DNA of 64,000 bases from contig NZ_JAETWB010000002.1 of assembly GCF_016773205.1 (NCBI RefSeq), positions 372,001 through 436,000 of the forward strand, read 5' to 3'. This document shows, piece after piece, positions 1 through 7,177 of this stretch. This DNA comes from Belnapia arida (GTDB taxonomy: Bacteria; Pseudomonadota; Alphaproteobacteria; Acetobacterales; Acetobacteraceae). Numbering within the stretch: the stretch's first letter is position 1; each line of letters starts with the position of its first letter. A program made the translations under genes and the position numbers. The notes under the pieces are model-generated. The model did no database searches, had not been told where the DNA came from, and worked only from the letters and a program-made list of their open reading frames with translations.

Positions 1-672
1 CGCGCCATGCGCTCGCCGACATCACTTGGCGCGAGCCGCTCCCCGAGGCCCACCGCATTTTCTGCGTCGGCGCCAACTGCCCGAAGATCCATCCAACCGG
101 CGGCGTGGTCAGCGGCCCGGAATTCCCCCGCCATCTTCCAGAAGCCGGCCGAGACGCTGGTGCCGCACAAAGCGCCGTTGCGGACGCCGGCCGCCTCTCG
201 CCAATTCGACTATGAGGGGAACTGGCCTTCGTCATCGGCCGCGGCGGAGCCGATATTCCGCCCGGCGAGGCCCTCTCCCACATCGCGGGCTATACTTGCC
301 TGAATGATGGTTCGGTGCGTGACTTCCAGAAGCACAGCGTCTGGGCCGGCAAGAATTTCGTGCGCTCGGCGGCTTCGGCCTCTGGATGGTGACGGCCGAC
401 GAGGTGAGCGACCCTGCTGCGCTGACGCTGGTGACGCGGCTGAACGGCGAGGAGGTGCGGCGCACAGGCCTCGACCGCATGTTCTTCAGCGTTCCTGCGA
501 TCATCACCTATCTCTCGGCAGTGACGCCGTTGCTGCCAGGCGACGTGGTCGCCACGGCTCACCCGAGGGCAGCGGCGCCACCCGCACCCCGCCACGCTGG
601 CTGGTGCCCGGCGACCGGATCGAAGTGGAGGTGGAAAGGGTCGGGGTGCTGGAGAATATCGTCGGCCGGTAA
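1..672 (+). pseudogene. Decayed fumarylacetoacetate hydrolase-family gene
   Basis: Pieces of one protein appear in order in different forward frames: a segment with VGANCPKIHPTGGVVSGPEF, then FQKPAETLVPHKAPL, then AFVIGRGGADIPPGEAL with GYTCLNDGSVRDFQKHS, then MVTADEVSDPAALTLVTRLN, then a tail with RIEVEVERVGVLENIVGR. These match the core and C-terminal order of the FAH superfamily (acylpyruvate hydrolases, ureidoglycolate lyase-like enzymes), including the glycine-rich strand before the metal site. At least four frame changes are needed to join them, at roughly 125, 215, 370 and 560, so no intact product is possible. The 5' end lies outside the window. Sequencing error is a less likely explanation, because most neighbouring genes are intact. 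Confidence 0.75.
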
Positions 673-852
673 GCCTACAACTTAAGGTAGAAATTCTGAT
701 GGAATATTCGTCGTTCCAGGCAAGGTTCGCACGCCTCCGTCAAACACGGAATAGTTTCAGGATTCGCGCTGTCTCTTCCGCTACATCATCGAACGCTGGC
801 TAGTTGCTCAGGGGCCGGTCTGTTCCACCGATGCGTGATGAAAGAGGAAGGG

Positions 853-1191
853 ATGCGTCTCCTGCTCCTGTTGCCGGCGCTTGTCCTCGCCGGCTGCGCC
901 ATGTCCGAGGCCGACCGCCAAGCCGAGGCGGAGCTGGCCACCGTCCGCCAGGCGTCGATGTCCGGCCCCTCCCTTACCTGGGAGGAGCTCAACATCCACC
1001 CGACGCTCGTTGCCCACCCCTGCTCCGTGGGAACGCTGGTGAATGCCAGCCGCCAGGTCGTCGGCTACTGCCGCGCCGGCCGCCAGTGCCGGACGATGGA
1101 CTGGCGCCCCGTCGCCGCCGGCTGCACGGAACCGCAAATCCGCCAGACCAGCGCCCCGGCGCGCACCGCCGCTCTCGATACGGGCCGGTAA
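853..1191 (+). CDS. Small lipoprotein of unknown function
   Basis: A 112-residue product starts with MRLLLLLPALVLAGC, a short type II signal peptide ending in a lipobox (LAGC). Cleavage and lipidation at Cys15 would anchor it in a membrane facing the periplasm. The mature part has four further cysteines (in HPCSVG, GYCRAG, RQCRT and GCTEP), which could form two disulfides in the periplasm. No domain is recognised. Starts at 835 (GTG) or 838 (ATG) are also open, but they would put acidic residues before the signal peptide. The purine run GAGGAAGGG lies immediately before the chosen ATG, which is closer than usual for a ribosome-binding site, so the start is uncertain. Confidence 0.6.
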   Translation: MRLLLLLPALVLAGCAMSEADRQAEAELATVRQASMSGPSLTWEELNIHPTLVAHPCSVGTLVNASRQVVGYCRAGRQCRTMDWRPVAAGCTEPQIRQTSAPARTAALDTGR

Positions 1192-1206
1192 TCTCCATTG
1201 CGGCCC

Positions 1207-1231
1207 GCCCCCGGCGCGGTACACCGGGGGC
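1207..1231. other. GC-rich hairpin abutting the DUF1489 start
   Basis: GCCCCCGG (1207-1214) and CCGGGGGC (1224-1231) are perfect inverted repeats separated by 9 nt. The right arm ends one base before the GTG start at 1232. No T-tract follows, so a simple intrinsic terminator for the lipoprotein gene is not obvious. A structure at this position could also affect initiation of the next gene. Confidence 0.5.
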
Positions 1232-1654
1232 GTGCTGCACCTCATCAAGCTCTCGGTCGGCCCCAAGGATGTGGGGCAGCTCCGGGCCATCCAGGCCCGG
1301 CGGGCGGTGGTCGAGCCTCCGCTCCGCCATCAGACGCGGATGATGCCGAAGCGCGCCGCCGAGATCCTCGCCGGCGGCTCGATCTACTGGGTGGTCGCCG
1401 GCTTCTTGCAGGTGCGCCAGCGCATCATCGACATCATTGAGGAGGAATGGGACGACGGCTCCCGCTGCGCCGGTCTGGTGCTGGACCCGGAGCTGGTCGC
1501 CGTCGCCGCCCGGCCGGTAAAGCCCTTCCAGGGCTGGCGCTACCTGGAGCCGGAGGCCGCCCCGGCGGATGTCGTCGCCAGCATCGAGGGCGAGGGGGCC
1601 GAGGCCATGCCGGAGCGCCTGCGCGCCGAGCTTCGCGCCCTCGGTCTGCTGTAG
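1232..1654 (+). CDS. DUF1489 family protein
   Basis: The 140-residue product begins (V)LHLIKLSVGPKDV and contains GGSIYWVVAGFLQVRQRI and a C-terminal RPVKPFQGWRYLE segment. These are hallmarks of the DUF1489 family, conserved small alphaproteobacterial proteins without an assigned function. The length fits the family. The GTG at 1232 is chosen because homologues begin at this LHLIKL motif and no in-frame start codon lies just upstream. A hairpin abuts the start. No signal peptide or membrane segment is visible, so it is probably cytoplasmic. Confidence 0.85.
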   Translation: MLHLIKLSVGPKDVGQLRAIQARRAVVEPPLRHQTRMMPKRAAEILAGGSIYWVVAGFLQVRQRIIDIIEEEWDDGSRCAGLVLDPELVAVAARPVKPFQGWRYLEPEAAPADVVASIEGEGAEAMPERLRAELRALGLL

Positions 1655-1719
1655 CCGGATGACGCGGCGGTAAGCCGCTGCGCGCGGGGTCGACGGACTA
1701 CGCCGGCACCCCTTTGAAG

Positions 1720-2178
1720 CTTCGCCGAGCCCGCCATCCCGGCGCGTCCCCAAGGTCACCACCATCGCCTCGCAGCAAAGACGGCAGGATGACGGCACCG
1801 ACAGCGCCTGCTTCTTCAATGCCGAGTTCTTCGTCCCGCCGAAGCTCGAGAAGGACGTCGCCCATGTCGCGCCGCCGCCCGGCTACCGGCTGGAATGGAG
1901 TTGGCGATTTCCGCAGATTGCAGGATGCCATCGCCGGGCTGAAGGTGTTGGTGCCGGTGGCCCTCGTCTGCATCGGTGCTCGATGCATGAGGCTTATTCG
2001 GCATCACGACGATGGTGGGGACGCCTTGCTCTCGCATTTCCCATGGCCTGCGGGACGAGGGGATGCCCTGGCGCCAGGCGTTTGGCCGGGACGGGCTGGA
2101 CCGGATGTGGCCGGTGGCGATGACCTGCTTCGCTGCCATGGTCGGCCTGCAGCGTTGCGGCGGCGAGGGCGCGGCTAG
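1720..2178 (+). pseudogene. Remnant of a CusA/CzcA-type heavy-metal RND efflux pump
   Basis: Short conserved blocks of the large inner-membrane RND subunit survive in different forward frames. DDGTDSACFFNAEFFVPPK (about 1786-1850) corresponds to the periplasmic GTD..FFNAEFF block. GYRLEW followed by LQDAIAGLKVLVPVALV (about 1880-1970) corresponds to the segment entering the central transmembrane helices. GMPWRQAFGRDGLDRMWPVAMTCFAAMVGL (from about 2060) corresponds to the region before the last helices. Much of the roughly 1000-residue protein is missing and the frames do not join, so this is a deletion-ridden relic. It lies just downstream of ohrR, which is on the opposite strand. Confidence 0.7.
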
Positions 2179-2183
2179 GCGCC

Positions 2184-2618
2184 TCAGCCGCGGAGCAACG
2201 CGTTGCGCAGGCGGCTGGCCTCGTCGCGGAGGCGGCTGAGCTCTGCTTCCGTCATCCCGGTCGCGGCCTGCATACAGGCCGGGATGCCCGCCGCCCGGTC
2301 GCGGAACGCCCGGCCTTGCGTGGTGAGCGTGATGCTCAGCTGCCGCTCATTCGCCGGGTCGCGCTGCCGGTGCAGCAGGCCCTGTGTTTCCAGCCGCTTC
2401 AGCAACGGGGTCAGCGTGCTGGAATCGAGAAAGAGGCGCTCGCCAAGGGCGCCGAGCGTCACCCCATCCTCCTCCCAGAGCGCCACCATGACTAGGTATT
2501 GCGGATAGGTCAGGCCCAGCGGCTCCAGTAGCGGCTTGTAGGCGCGGCTCAGCGCATGCCCGGCCGAATGGATGGCGAAGCAGGCGAAATCCTCAAGGGT
2601 TGGGCAGGCTTTTGGCAT
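2184..2618 (-). CDS. ohrR: MarR-family organic-peroxide sensor repressor OhrR
   Basis: The 144-residue MarR-family winged-helix protein has an N-terminal DFACFAIHSAGHAL segment, whose Cys13 matches the peroxide-reactive cysteine of OhrR. It also has LGLTYPQYLVMVALW, the recognition-helix region LFLDSSTLTPLLKRLE and the wing RDPANERQLSITLT. OhrR represses ohr until the cysteine is oxidised by organic hydroperoxides. The ATG at 2618 is preceded by GGTGGAG at a suitable distance; an upstream in-frame ATG would add 23 residues not expected for the family. It is divergent from ohr, with the shared control region between them carrying repeats and a palindrome. Confidence 0.9.
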   Translation of the reverse strand: MPKACPTLEDFACFAIHSAGHALSRAYKPLLEPLGLTYPQYLVMVALWEEDGVTLGALGERLFLDSSTLTPLLKRLETQGLLHRQRDPANERQLSITLTTQGRAFRDRAAGIPACMQAATGMTEAELSRLRDEASRLRNALLRG

Positions 2619-2640
2619 CGGGTCTCCACCCAATAGGATA

Positions 2641-2723
2641 GATCGCGCACCAAGGGATCGCGCGCCCATAAAATGCATGACGGTCATGCAAGCTTATCCA
2701 TCGCGCACCAACAAATCGCGTGC
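2641..2723. promoter_or_regulatory. Candidate OhrR operator region with paired repeats and a central palindrome
   Basis: Two 25-bp direct repeats start at 2641 and 2699. Each contains ATCGCGCACCAA, then three variable bases, then ATCGCG and a terminal GC. Between them, TGCATGACGGTCATGCA (2674-2690) is a perfect 8-1-8 inverted repeat. The layout lies between the divergent ohrR and ohr starts, where OhrR is known to bind in other proteobacteria. Which element is the operator cannot be decided from sequence alone. Confidence 0.6.
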
Positions 2724-2759
2724 AAATGATGCCTTGGTCCAAGGCCACAGGAGCCGCAG

Positions 2760-3185
2760 ATGTCCATCAACGTCCTCTACCGCACCCAAGCCACCGCCAC
2801 CGGCGGCCGCGACGGCCATGCCGCCACAGCCGATGGCAGCCTTGATGTCCGCCTCGCCACCCCGAAGGAGCTTGGCGGCGCCGGCGGCCCGGGCAACAAC
2901 CCGGAGCAGCTCTTCGCAGCGGGTTATTCGGCCTGCTTCCTTGGCGCGATGAAGTTCGTGGCGTCCCAGGGCGGCCCCAAGGTGCCGGCCGATGCCAGCG
3001 TCACTGCCCAGGTCGGGATCGGCCCGCGTTCCGAGGGCGGCTTCGGCCTCGAGATCGGCTTGACCATCGCCCTCCCCGGCCTGTCGCGCACGGAGGCCGA
3101 GGCGCTGGTGCAGAAGGCGCATCAGGTCTGCCCGTATTCCAACGCCACCCGCAACAACATCGACGTCAAGCTGACCGTCGCCTGA
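2760..3185 (+). CDS. ohr: Organic hydroperoxide resistance protein Ohr
   Basis: The 141-residue protein shows both redox cysteines of the Ohr/OsmC family, in [10 protein letters not shown] and in [11 protein letters not shown]. The catalytic Arg is expected near the ATPKELGG segment. Ohr is a thiol-dependent peroxidase that reduces organic and fatty-acid hydroperoxides in the cytoplasm using lipoylated proteins. ATG 2760 is preceded by CAGGAGCCGC, a good ribosome-binding site. Length and motif spacing are normal. It is paired with the divergent repressor ohrR, so induction by organic peroxides is expected. Confidence 0.95.
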   Translation: MSINVLYRTQATATGGRDGHAATADGSLDVRLATPKELGGAGGPGNNPEQLFAAGYSACFLGAMKFVASQGGPKVPADASVTAQVGIGPRSEGGFGLEIGLTIALPGLSRTEAEALVQKAHQVCPYSNATRNNIDVKLTVA

Positions 3186-3227
3186 GGCTTGACCGCCATG
3201 GTGGGTGGCAGACACCCTCCGCCCGCC

Positions 3228-3401
3228 ATGGCTGATGCCTCACCCGACCCGCCCCAGACCCCGGCCGACCGGGCCCGCGCCGAGCGCGAGGCCCGCCTCG
3301 CCGCCGCCCTCCGTGCCAATCTCCGCCGCCGCAAGGCTCAGGCTCGCGGCCGGGAGGAGACGCCGGCCCCTCCACCGGCTCTGGAGGACAAGGCCGACTG
3401 A
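3228..3401 (+). CDS. Small highly charged protein, unknown function
   Basis: The 57-residue product has a proline-rich start ([16 protein letters not shown]), then an Arg/Ala-rich helical stretch with [18 protein letters not shown] and a proline/acidic tail. Short proteins ending in [10 protein letters not shown]-like helices are common in alphaproteobacteria, but no function is known to me. The internal ATG at 3228 is favoured because the 13 residues before it look unlike the rest. It lies between ohr and dcd on the same strand and could be co-transcribed with either. Confidence 0.5.
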   Translation: MADASPDPPQTPADRARAEREARLAAALRANLRRRKAQARGREETPAPPPALEDKAD

Positions 3402-3483
3402 GCCCTTCGCCGATCCAGCGCATTCCGCTAGAGGAGGGGCCTTCAGGCCGCCTTCGCGGCGCCTCTGCGTGGGACCTTTCGGC

Positions 3484-4050
3484 ATGAGCATCAAGAACGA
3501 CCGCTGGATCCGCCGGATGGCTCAAGACCATGGAATGATCGAGCCCTTCGAGCCTGGCCAGGTGCGCGAGGTCGAGGGACGCCGGGTGATCTCCTACGGC
3601 CTGTCCTCCTACGGCTACGACATCCGCTGCTCGCGCCACTTCAAGATCTTCACCAATGTCTATTCGGCGATGGTCGATCCCAAGCACTTCGACCCGCGCA
3701 GCTTCGTCGACTTCGAGGGCGACGAATGCATCATCCCGCCCAACTCCTTCGCGCTCGCCGCGACGGTCGAGTACTTCCGCATCCCGCGCAACGTGCTGAC
3801 GATCTGCCTCTCGAAATCGACCTATGCCCGTTGCGGCATCATCGTGAACGTCACGCCCTTCGAGCCGGAATGGGAGGGGCAGGTGACACTGGAATTCTCG
3901 AATACGACGAACCTTCCGGCGAAGATCTACGCCAATGAGGGCGTCGCCCAGGTCCTGTTCCTGGAATCCGACGAGGTCTGTGAAACCTCCTACCGCGACC
4001 GCCAGGGCAAGTACCAAGGCCAGCGGGGGGTGACCTTGCCTCGGACCTAA
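3484..4050 (+). CDS. dcd: dCTP deaminase
   Basis: The 188-residue protein matches dCTP deaminase, which converts dCTP to dUTP for thymidylate synthesis in the cytoplasm. Visible family blocks are [18 protein letters not shown] near the N-terminus, the substrate-loop segment [20 protein letters not shown], and the catalytic strand [30 protein letters not shown] with its Glu. The C-terminus with [19 protein letters not shown] is the expected nucleotide-covering tail. Length is close to the usual 184-190 residues. ATG 3484 begins the typical [13 protein letters not shown] start. Confidence 0.96.
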   Translation: MSIKNDRWIRRMAQDHGMIEPFEPGQVREVEGRRVISYGLSSYGYDIRCSRHFKIFTNVYSAMVDPKHFDPRSFVDFEGDECIIPPNSFALAATVEYFRIPRNVLTICLSKSTYARCGIIVNVTPFEPEWEGQVTLEFSNTTNLPAKIYANEGVAQVLFLESDEVCETSYRDRQGKYQGQRGVTLPRT

Positions 4051-5545
4051 ACAAGATCCGCAGCCGGGCGTGTCCTGCTTTTGCGATGCATGTGCTGCCG
4101 TTGTCTGCCCTGCTATGAACACTGCCGCCAGCCTGGGCTCCGTGGACGCTGCACGACATTGCCCAGGGCATCTTGACCGGGGCGGTGCCAGCATCGACGC
4201 CCATATGAGCCTCGAAACTGCGAGCCGCCATGTATCGCTGACGGCTGGCGCATGTCATCGCCCGGGCAGCGGCCGCGACCAGATCACTGACGTCGTGCTC
4301 GATAGGCAAGCGGGGTGATGAGGCCGAGAAGCATGTTTTCCGTATGACGCTCGGCCCGACGCATAGGATGCCCCCACGCCAGGACGATCCACAAGGCCCC
4401 CGCATACATCGGCGGCTCAACGGTGACGAAAGAAGACGGCGCCCTGTAACGCTTCGCCTGTCTCCGACGATGCTGGTTTCAGCATGGTGGTCCGAGAGCA
4501 ACCGGCGCCTGAATGCGTCTGATCAGCTCGGGGCCGGGCTTCGGCGGCTTCCGCGCGTCGGAACGAACGCCCGCCACTGTGCAGCGTCAAGGCCACAACC
4601 ACGAGCAGCTTACCGGCACCGGCGGATGCCCCATGCGGCATCGGGCCCACCTCTTCACCGAACGTGTCTGGCTGGTTGCCTGACACATGGCGTCGTCGCG
4701 CACGCATAGCGTGCCAAGAGCCCACCACCATCACGAACGAACTGGGTTTGGCGAAAATCCATCTGATCGCTGCTGGCGCTTCCGCGACGGTCGCCTATAT
4801 CGTCCCATATCGTACAATCTGGCATCGGTAAAATTCTTTCCGAACTCGGATTAGATTGTGGTCGGCCACGACTGCCCACAATCTATGCTTGTCTAAAAAA
4901 ACAAAACCACACGCAATGCGCGCAGAAAAAGCACTGGCCCCATTGACACAAGAAAACCAACAACGGGATGTTCTACTTTCGATTAAAATTATCTAACGTA
5001 TTCGTGTAAAAGACGGCAACAGATTGACGCCAGCCACCGGTTCTCGGTAGCTTTGCGTTACAGAAAAAACGCCCACAGGAACCAAGTGGAGCGTGTTTAG
5101 GGAGCGTCAACCACGCATCTTTCATCGATGCGATTTTCACAATCATCCGCCGAGCTTGCGTCTTCGAAGTCATGGGCTTCGTCATGCAAGGTCGGGCTAT
5201 CAAGCGATCAGGGCTTGCTACGCTGTCTACGTAATGCAGACGGAACTCTGAGATGATTTATGTCGAAGCATCAGTAAGCGCGACGAAATCTTATGGTGAC
5301 CATATGTCCTTGCCGAGGAAAGATGGTGATGTGGCTTTCGCGCATTACTCTTCCCGGCCTGCTGGGACTTGGCGAGAAGTTCGGCGCTACTTCGGATGTT
5401 TCGGGGCTAGCTAAGGGTAAGCCAAAAAAATTGGCCGGTGCGTCCGAAGACGCCCTGCCCAGGAGATGCAGTGCCGCAAGGTATTGCATGTGAGGGCGCA
5501 TGCCCACTCGCCTCAGATAATGAGGCACAACGAAGGAAGAGACTT
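4051..5545. other. Gene-poor interval with AT-rich right half
   Basis: No convincing gene was found in these 1.5 kb on either strand. Open frames of 60-120 codons exist in the GC-rich left half (4051-4750), but they show no recognised motif and no good ribosome-binding site. From about 4800 to 5290 the base composition turns clearly AT-rich. The last 150 bp lead into the peptide gene at 5546 and include a small hairpin (GCCTCA-N5-TGAGGC, 5510-5526) just before its ribosome-binding site. The composition shift suggests an island boundary or decayed DNA. Confidence 0.6.
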
Positions 5546-5761
5546 ATGAGCACCATCACCACGCTGACCTCTGCCGAGCTCGATGCCGTCAATGGCGGTT
5601 CTTATGTGAGCATCAAGAAGATCTATGTTGCCGTTGGTGGCAACGGCGGCACCGCGATCACCGGCAGCGTCACCGGCAACACCAAGTTCGGCAAGTCGAT
5701 CTCCGTCGCGGTCAACACCGGCGATGCCAGCGCCAACGGCGGCAACGCGACTGCCGGCTAA
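5546..5761 (+). CDS. Double-glycine-leader secreted peptide related to the large repeat protein
   Basis: The 71-residue product starts MSTITTLTSAELDAVNGG, a classic double-glycine leader (LT..EL..V.GG) recognised and cut after GG by C39 peptidase-type ABC exporters. The 53-residue remainder is rich in Gly, Asn, Ser and Val (GGNGGTAITGSV, SISVAVNTGDASANGG). It mirrors the core segment repeated in the large protein at 24456-26750 (GGDGGTAISGAL, VSVTVSRTGDASAMGG). GAAGGAAGAG precedes the ATG. Adaptor and C39 exporter genes follow directly. A bacteriocin-like, adhesive or structural role is possible; none is shown. No post-translational modification enzyme lies next to it. Confidence 0.85.
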   Translation: MSTITTLTSAELDAVNGGSYVSIKKIYVAVGGNGGTAITGSVTGNTKFGKSISVAVNTGDASANGGNATAG

Positions 5762-5771
5762 GTAGGCTTTG

Positions 5772-5814
5772 ATGTAGCCTGCGGTTGTGTCAGCAACCGC
5801 AGGCTACATCTTTT
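5772..5814 (+). terminator. Strong intrinsic terminator after the peptide gene
   Basis: A perfect 16-bp stem (5772-5787 with 5794-5809) encloses a 6-nt loop TGTCAG and is followed by CTTTTC. It starts 11 bp after the peptide stop and about 100 bp before the HlyD gene. Partial read-through would give high peptide and low exporter expression from one promoter, or the exporter may have its own promoter in 5815-5914. Confidence 0.85.
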
Positions 5815-5914
5815 CATGAGCACCAAGTTCACGCTGACAGTGCCTCAGGTGTGAACTGAACCTGAACCTATCACGGGCAAGGCATTTTTGTCACAAAAAT
5901 AACGAGGCAGGTTC

Positions 5915-7177
5915 ATGGGGGTTCCATCCACGCGTCCCCTTTTCCGCCAGGAAGTCATCGAGTTTCAGCAGAGCAACCGGCAATGGGGCCGGGTCGTGCC
6001 GCTGCAACCCCTGTCGGTTCGGCTGACGGTCTGGTTTGTCATCTTATCTGCCGCTGCCATCATCGCCTTTCTCTTCTCCGCCCATTACGCTCGGAAGGAG
6101 ACGGTGACGGGCTATCTGATGCCGGCATCCGGCACCGCCAGGGTCGTCGCGCCGCAGCCGGGCACGGTCAGCGCCGTCTATGTCGAGCAGGGCCAGCACG
6201 TCGAAGAAGGCCAGCCGCTCCTGGCGGTGACGACCAGCCAGATCGCCACCGATGGCGAAGACGTCCATGCAAGCATCATGAAGAGCCTGCTGCAGCAGAG
6301 AGAAGCCCTCACCCGCCAGATCGCCGCGGAGGAGCGCCGCACCGCCTCCGAACGCGAGCGGCTGGCCGCTCAGATGCAGGGGCTGACCACTGAACTGAGC
6401 CAGATTGAGGACCAGGCCGCGGTGCAGCGCGACCGCATCCGGGTGGTGGAAAGGTTGGTCAACTCCGGCTCGCAACTGGCCTCGCGCGGCTTGGTGTCGG
6501 AGGTCGAGCAGCGGCGACGGGAGGAAGGCCTGCTGGAACAGCGGCAAGCCTTGCTCGCGCTGAGCCAGCAGCTGACCACGCGGCGCAGCCAGTTGGTCGA
6601 AACCCGCTTCAACCTTGAGCAACTTCCCTTCGTGCAGGCTGAGAAGATCCAGAGTCTCCAAAACGAGTTGTCCACGACCGAGCAGCGCATCCCGGAGGTG
6701 AACGGCCGTCGCGCCTACGTCATCCGCGCTCCGATCACCGGGCGGATTTCCTCCCTGCAAGCTTCGGTCGGCCAACCTGCCGACCCGCAGCGGCTTCAGC
6801 TCCAGATCGTGCCGGCCGAGAGCCCCCTGCAGGCGGAGGTCTTCATCCCTGCCCGGGCCATCGGCTTCGTGGACATCGGACAACCCGTCAGACTCCTCTA
6901 CGACGCCTTCCCGTACCAGCAATTCGGCACCTACCGGGGCCGCATATCCAAGGTCTCGCAGACCATCCTCATCGGCACCGACATCGCAAGCCCCGTCACG
7001 CTCAGGGAGCCGGCCTATCGTGCGACCGTCTTGCTTGATCGGCCCGATGTCGATGCCTATGGCAAGAAGGTTCCGTTGCAGGCCGACATGCTGCTGCGCG
7101 CCGACATTATCCTCGAGCGCCGCACGCTGGTGGATTGGATCCTCAACCCGTTGCTGAGTGCGAGAATCCAGGGATGA
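5915..7177 (+). CDS. HlyD-family periplasmic adaptor of a C39 ABC exporter
   Basis: The 420-residue membrane-fusion protein has a cytoplasmic N-terminus (about 1-35), one transmembrane helix (about 36-56, LTVWFVILSAAAIIAFLF) and a first lipoyl half (GTARVVAPQPGTVSAVYVEQ). A long coiled-coil hairpin follows (about 125-260, rich in Gln, Glu and Arg), then the second lipoyl/beta-barrel half (YVIRAPITGRISSLQASVGQ). This is the layout of adaptors that bridge an inner-membrane ABC exporter to an outer-membrane channel. Its stop codon overlaps the start of the exporter gene (ATGATG), so the two are translationally coupled. No TolC-like gene is in the locus. GAGGCAGG lies before the ATG. Confidence 0.93.
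   Translation: MGVPSTRPLFRQEVIEFQQSNRQWGRVVPLQPLSVRLTVWFVILSAAAIIAFLFSAHYARKETVTGYLMPASGTARVVAPQPGTVSAVYVEQGQHVEEGQPLLAVTTSQIATDGEDVHASIMKSLLQQREALTRQIAAEERRTASERERLAAQMQGLTTELSQIEDQAAVQRDRIRVVERLVNSGSQLASRGLVSEVEQRRREEGLLEQRQALLALSQQLTTRRSQLVETRFNLEQLPFVQAEKIQSLQNELSTTEQRIPEVNGRRAYVIRAPITGRISSLQASVGQPADPQRLQLQIVPAESPLQAEVFIPARAIGFVDIGQPVRLLYDAFPYQQFGTYRGRISKVSQTILIGTDIASPVTLREPAYRATVLLDRPDVDAYGKKVPLQADMLLRADIILERRTLVDWILNPLLSARIQG

Noticed and set aside
4973-5203. A 76-codon minus-strand frame in the AT-rich interval
   Set aside because: No motif or credible ribosome-binding site was seen, and short frames are expected by chance. A transposase remnant was considered, but no catalytic motif could be found.
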